Origin: JAWLHK01 sp041690355 [NCBI: bacterium]
Lineage (GTDB): Bacteria > J088 > JAWLBW01
Assembly: GCA_041690355.1 (NCBI GenBank)
Contig: JAWLHK010000010.1
Coordinates: 62,001-126,000 of the forward strand
Length of the DNA stretch: 64,000 bases
Direction: 5' to 3'
The position numbers were made by a program, and so were the translations under genes. The notes beneath the pieces were generated by a model that had not been told where the DNA came from, did not search any database, and worked only from the letters and a program-made list of their open reading frames with translations. Position 1 is the stretch's first letter. Each line of letters begins with the position of its first letter. Of this stretch, positions 60,804-64,000 are shown one piece after another.

Positions 60804-61477
60804 GCCGCCTCCCCCCGATGCCGCGCGACCCCGAGGTGCTGCTCGTCAACGAATTCTTCCACTCCATTCAGGGGGAATCGACGCAGGCGGGGCGGCCGTG
60901 TCTGTTCATCCGGCTCACCGGATGCCATCTGCGCTGCGGCTACTGCGACACCGAGTACGCCTTCCACGAGGGGACCGAGCTTCCCCTCGACCAGGTGCTG
61001 GCGCGCGTGCGCGATACCGGGGAGAAGCTCGTGGAGATCACCGGCGGCGAGCCGCTGCTGCAACGCGGGGTCTATCCGCTCATGCAGCGCCTGCTCGACG
61101 AGGGGTTCGAGGTCATGCTCGAGACCTCGGGAAGCCTCGACGCTTCGCGCGTGCCACCGGGCGTGCGGCGGATCTTCGACATCAAGACGCCCGGGAGCGG
61201 TGAAGCGGACGCGAACCGGTGGGAGAACTTCGCCCCCGCGGCGCTGCGCGAGGGGGACGAAGTCAAGTTCGTGATCTGCTCGCGCGCGGATTACGAGTGG
61301 GCCGCCGGCGTCATACGCACGCGGCTCGCTGACGCGAAGGTTCCGCTGTTGTTCTCGCCCATGTGGGGCGCCGTGAAGCCCGCCGATCTGGCGGAATGGA
61401 TCGTGGAAGACCGTCTTCCCGTCCGCTTCCAGCTCCAACTCCATAAAGTGCTCTGGGGGGAGAAGAGAGGCGTCTGA
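60800..61477 (+). CDS. queE: 7-carboxy-7-deazaguanine synthase QueE
   Basis: 225 residues. Radical SAM enzyme with the QueE-type cluster motif C-x3-C-x2-C ([15 protein letters not shown] near residue 39) and [10 protein letters not shown] near residue 85. It makes CDG from CPH4 in queuosine synthesis. The start has GGGAG before it and overlaps queC. A heptamer array begins directly after its stop. Confidence 0.95.
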   Translation: MSRLPPMPRDPEVLLVNEFFHSIQGESTQAGRPCLFIRLTGCHLRCGYCDTEYAFHEGTELPLDQVLARVRDTGEKLVEITGGEPLLQRGVYPLMQRLLDEGFEVMLETSGSLDASRVPPGVRRIFDIKTPGSGEADANRWENFAPAALREGDEVKFVICSRADYEWAAGVIRTRLADAKVPLLFSPMWGAVKPADLAEWIVEDRLPVRFQLQLHKVLWGEKRGV

Positions 61478-61479
61478 GA

Positions 61480-61514
61480 ATTGACGATTTACAAATTACG
61501 ATTTACGATTTGCG
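61480..61514 (+). repeat. Heptamer array, ATTTACG class, directly after queE
   Basis: ATTGACG, ATTTACA, AATTACG, ATTTACG, ATTTGCG, starting two bases after the queE stop. It is the left partner of an inverted pair with 61562-61589, able to form a long hairpin. Confidence 0.85.
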
Positions 61515-61561
61515 GTCCACGGGCAGGGCGCTTCACGGCCTTGCTTCGCCCTCGTTGAAAT

Positions 61562-61589
61562 CGTAAATCGTCAATCGTCATTCGTAAAT
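61562..61589 (-). repeat. Inverted heptamer array, CGTAAAT class, ending one base before dinB
   Basis: CGTAAAT, CGTCAAT, CGTCATT, CGTAAAT, then one T and the dinB ATG (61591). It is the reverse complement class of the array after queE. Confidence 0.85.
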
Positions 61590-61590
61590 T

Positions 61591-62739
61591 ATGTTGGCGC
61601 ATTTCGACCTCGATTGCTTCTTTGTCGCCGTCGAGCGCATCTACGATCCGCAGCTCCTCGGGAAACCGGTGGCCGTGGGCGGGAGCGCCGAAGGGCGCGG
61701 TGTCATCGCGTCGGCCAGTTACGAGGCGCGGAAACTCGGGGTCCGTTCGGCCATGCCGACGGCGCGCGCGCTCAAGCTATGCCCGCAGCTGATTCTGGTT
61801 CCCGGCCACCATGGCGTCTATCGGAAACACTCGCGCCTCTTCCAGCAGGTCCTGATGGAGTACTCGCCACTCGTCGAGATGGCCTCCATCGACGAAGCGT
61901 ATGTGGACTTCACGGGAACGGAGAAGCTCTTCGGACCCGCGCCGCACGTGGCCGCGACCATCGTCGACCGGGTGCGCAGCGAGCTGAACCTCGACGTGTC
62001 GCTGGGACTCAGCACGTCGCGCATCGTCAGCAAGATTGCCGGCGCCCTCGGCAAGCCGCAGGGGTTCGTCGTCGTCGAGCCGGGCAAGGAGGCCGAGTTC
62101 CTCGCGCCGCTGTCCATCGACGACATGCCGGGCATCGGTCCGCGCACGGCCGAGGCGATGCGCGCCGACGGCATTCTGACGCTCGGTGACCTGGGCAAGG
62201 TTCCCCCCTCGAGCCGCTGGGCAGAATGGGCCCCCTACGCGCGCGGCGAGGTGCGTGGCGTCGTGGGAATCGAGGAGGAGCGGAAGGGACTGTCGGTGGA
62301 GACCACCTTCCGCCATGACCTGGCCGCCGGAGAGAATCTCTGGCATCTCCTGCGCGAAGTGGCCGAAGAGGCGGGGAGGCGCATGCGGCGCGAAGGCCTG
62401 CTCGCCCGCACCGTGGGCGTCAAGCTCAAGTATGCGGACTTCACGCAGCAGACGGCGGCGCGCACGCTGGATCGGCCGACCGACATCGACCGCGAGATTT
62501 ACGACATTGCCCTCGAGCTGGCGCAGGCGCGCGTGGGGATCCGCAAGCTGCGTCTGATCGGCGTGCAGCTGAGCCACCTGACGGAATCGGAGTCGACCGA
62601 GCCGCAGCTGACTCTCTTCCAGGCGCCGGACGACGGCGCGCGCAAGAAGCTGCGGAATCTTGACCGCACGCTCGACAAGCTGCGCGGCCGGTACGGCGAC
62701 AACGTGGCGTGGGGGTACAAGAAGCGGGAGGAGGAATGA
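61591..62739 (+). CDS. dinB: DNA polymerase IV (DinB)
   Basis: 382 residues. Y-family polymerase: HFDLDCFFVAVE (residues 3-14, first catalytic Asp), EMASIDEAYVDFTG near residue 97 (second catalytic acidic pair), a helix-hairpin-helix region GIGPRTAEAM near residue 182 and the little-finger domain. The C-terminus lacks a clear clamp-binding QxxLF but has QLTLFQ near residue 338, which may serve. No ribosome site precedes the ATG; a repeat array ends one base before it. No LexA box is seen. Confidence 0.94.
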   Translation: MLAHFDLDCFFVAVERIYDPQLLGKPVAVGGSAEGRGVIASASYEARKLGVRSAMPTARALKLCPQLILVPGHHGVYRKHSRLFQQVLMEYSPLVEMASIDEAYVDFTGTEKLFGPAPHVAATIVDRVRSELNLDVSLGLSTSRIVSKIAGALGKPQGFVVVEPGKEAEFLAPLSIDDMPGIGPRTAEAMRADGILTLGDLGKVPPSSRWAEWAPYARGEVRGVVGIEEERKGLSVETTFRHDLAAGENLWHLLREVAEEAGRRMRREGLLARTVGVKLKYADFTQQTAARTLDRPTDIDREIYDIALELAQARVGIRKLRLIGVQLSHLTESESTEPQLTLFQAPDDGARKKLRNLDRTLDKLRGRYGDNVAWGYKKREEE

Positions 62740-62770
62740 CCACCTCCCCCGCGGCGCTATGGCGCCGTCG

Positions 62771-62798
62771 CCCCTCCTCCTCCAGCGAGGAGGAGGGG
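62771..62798 (+). terminator. Hairpin after dinB
   Basis: A perfect 12-bp stem CCCCTCCTCCTC / GAGGAGGAGGGG with loop CAGC, followed by TTTCGTG. A plausible terminator 31 bases beyond the dinB stop. Confidence 0.55.
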
Positions 62799-62834
62799 TT
62801 TCGTGCAACGAGGCCTGCGTACTTGTCGCTAAGG

Positions 62835-62858
62835 AATCAGGAATCAGGCATCAGGAAT
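62835..62858 (-). repeat. Heptamer array, AATCAGG class
   Basis: AATCAGG, AATCAGG, CATCAGG, AAT. On the minus strand it follows the ccmI stop after the hairpin GGCGCAGTAACGC-4-GCGTTACTGCGCC. Confidence 0.8.
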
Positions 62859-62888
62859 GGCGCAGTAACGCTGTCGCGTTACTGCGCC
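62859..62888 (-). terminator. Hairpin overlapping the ccmI stop
   Basis: A 13-bp stem GGCGCAGTAACGC / GCGTTACTGCGCC, loop TGTC. It includes the last ccmI codons and leads into the CCTGATT heptamer array; there is no T-tract. Confidence 0.5.
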
Positions 62889-63766
62889 TTCGGCAGCTTT
62901 TCGGGCTGCGCCAAGGCGCGGATGACCTCTTCGATCTGCTGGGTCATCTGCTCCTTGTACTCCGGTGGCGTGACTTCGAGGAGCTTCGCCCACGTGGCCT
63001 TGGCCCCTTCGATCTCGCCGCGGTGAATCTGCAGCATGCCCGTGAACCAGAGGGCGTCGGGATTGACCGGGTCATCCTTGAGAATGCCGTCAAAGATCTT
63101 TGTCGCATTCTCGACCTGGTTCAGGCGGAGGGTCGAGACGCCGAGGCCGACCCGTGCATCCATGTTCGACGGGTCGAGTTCCAGTGCCTTCTTGTAGGCC
63201 TTGACCGCATCGTCAAAGCGCTCCATGACCATGTACGAACGGCCGAGCATGGCCTGGCCGCGCGGATCGTCGGGGTTTTCGCGCAGGCGCTCTTCCAGAC
63301 GGGCGACCATCTTCGCCGGGTCGGGCTGGCCGTCGGCGCCCATGACGGGGGCCTGGCCGCCTTCGCCGTGACCCGCCGCACTCTGCGGTCCCGCATGCAT
63401 CCAGCCGCCCTTGTAGAGATAGACCCCTGCGGCGACGTTCGCCGTGAGCAGCAGGAGAAAGGCGGCAACGGCCACGCGCAGGCGCTTCCGATCCGCGCTG
63501 TCGTTCTCGGGAAGCGCCTTCAACTTCTTCTCTTCTTCGAGCAGCGCGAGGGCGTCGGTTTCGAGGGACTTGTGCTGCGCCAGATACTCCTCTTCTCCGA
63601 TTTCGCCGTCCTTGCGCAGCTGTGCGAGGGCGGCGAGCTGATCGGCCACTTCGGACTTGCGCGCCTGCACCGCGCGAAGCACCGAGGGGGTGCCCCGGCC
63701 GAAGAGGGGAAGGAAGACCATCAACAGAACGGCTGCGACCAGCGCGGCGCCGGCAATCCAAATCAT
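62879..63766 (-). CDS. ccmI: CcmI-like cytochrome c biogenesis TPR protein
   Basis: 295 residues. Two membrane helices (residues 2-22 and 97-117) flank a coiled-coil loop (LAALAQLRKDGEIGEEEYL). A periplasmic TPR domain follows (residues 150-280; GRSYMVMERFDDAVKAYKKA, ALWFTGMLQIHRGEIEGAKA). It chaperones apocytochrome c for heme ligation. It overlaps the upstream ccmH by four bases. Confidence 0.88.
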   Translation of the reverse strand: MIWIAGAALVAAVLLMVFLPLFGRGTPSVLRAVQARKSEVADQLAALAQLRKDGEIGEEEYLAQHKSLETDALALLEEEKKLKALPENDSADRKRLRVAVAAFLLLLTANVAAGVYLYKGGWMHAGPQSAAGHGEGGQAPVMGADGQPDPAKMVARLEERLRENPDDPRGQAMLGRSYMVMERFDDAVKAYKKALELDPSNMDARVGLGVSTLRLNQVENATKIFDGILKDDPVNPDALWFTGMLQIHRGEIEGAKATWAKLLEVTPPEYKEQMTQQIEEVIRALAQPEKLPKAQ

Positions 63767-64000
63767 GACTTCTCCTGCGATGAGGCGGCCGGCGAGCGCA
63801 GCGCCTCGATAAGACGATCGGTTTCTTCAAAAGGAACGTCGATGACGTCGTCCTCCGGAGCCTGGCGGGCCGCCGCCGGGGACGCGCCGCGGCGCATGCG
63901 CAGCACGAGGGCGACGAGCCCGGCGACGAGGAGCACGAACGGAAGCATCCAGAGCACCCAGTTCCACCCCTGCTTGCGCGGTTCCATCAGAATGTAATCT
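63763..64000 (-). CDS. ccmH: CcmH/CcmL-like protein, C-terminal part, cut by window end
   Basis: The frame stays open to the window edge. The visible 79 codons read Y-I-L-M-E-P-R then a tryptophan-rich membrane helix (WVLWMLPFVLLVAGLVALVL) and a basic/acidic tail, the usual end of CcmH/CycL, whose C-x2-C thioredoxin-like domain would lie outside the window. It reduces apocytochrome c cysteines. An apparent ATG at 63987 is internal. Confidence 0.75.
   Translation of the reverse strand, partial: DYILMEPRKQGWNWVLWMLPFVLLVAGLVALVLRMRRGASPAAARQAPEDDVIDVPFEETDRLIEALRSPAASSQEKS

Overview
The window is a high-GC Gram-negative chromosome segment. Lipobox lipoproteins, a DegP/HtrA protease, c-type cytochrome maturation genes and an Mrp carrier all point that way. 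A bacterial mevalonate gene set beside DUF1844, DUF3467, DinG and Mrp genes suggests a lineage once grouped as Deltaproteobacteria (for example Myxococcota, Bdellovibrionota or an uncultured relative). That placement is inference from gene content. No rRNA, tRNA or CRISPR array was seen.

Layout. 0-5 kb: the mnmG 3' end, engB with an aminotransferase, a lipoprotein, an Mpo1-like membrane protein and an acyl-CoA dehydrogenase behind a large palindrome. 5.5-10 kb: recF-dnaN-dnaA on the minus strand with DnaA boxes. Gene direction switches to plus just after dnaA, so the replication origin is probably here. 10-21.6 kb: plus-strand DUF4143 ATPase, glmS with a possible attenuator leader, a ClC-CBS channel, a 1116-residue RCC1-repeat lipoprotein, a PP-loop protein and mrp. 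21.6-29 kb: minus-strand Na/phosphate cotransporter, FlgO-like protein, DUF1844-degP and clpA. 29.4-34 kb: nadE and a coiled-coil lipoprotein, then an AT-richer accessory island with an orphan Rhs toxin tip, a membrane immunity candidate, a nested inverted-repeat element and a HigBA-like toxin-antitoxin pair. 34-43 kb: a fatty-acid/branched-chain operon (hydrolase, SDR, enoyl-CoA hydratase), gph-rng, a CinA-like protein, an FHA/pseudo-receiver/PilZ protein, ECF sigma with LemA, and rsmG with an ornithine cyclodeaminase homologue. 44-50.5 kb: a duplicated-domain protein of unknown function, then fni-mvaD-mvaK2-mvaA-mvaK1. That covers HMG-CoA to IPP/DMAPP; HMG-CoA synthase is not in the window. 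50.6-64 kb: transglutaminase-like, DUF3365 and DUF983 proteins, a secreted hydrolase, a RadC/JAB-DinG fusion operon (with suhB, DUF3467 and an LD-carboxypeptidase), queC-queE, dinB and ccmI-ccmH.

Three window-wide patterns look most novel. (1) At least thirteen intergenic tandem arrays of degenerate 7-bp units occur. They sit just after stop codons or end one base before start codons, and sometimes bracket a whole intergenic region as inverted arrays. (2) Many first genes have a -10-like hexamer 5-8 bases before the start codon and no ribosome binding site, which suggests leaderless mRNAs. (3) Several promoter regions carry large perfect palindromes. The accessory island at 31.8-34.0 kb holds the most unusual single system: an Rhs C-terminal toxin with a His...Asn-Cys layout like LRAT/permuted-papain enzymes, paired with a four-helix membrane protein.
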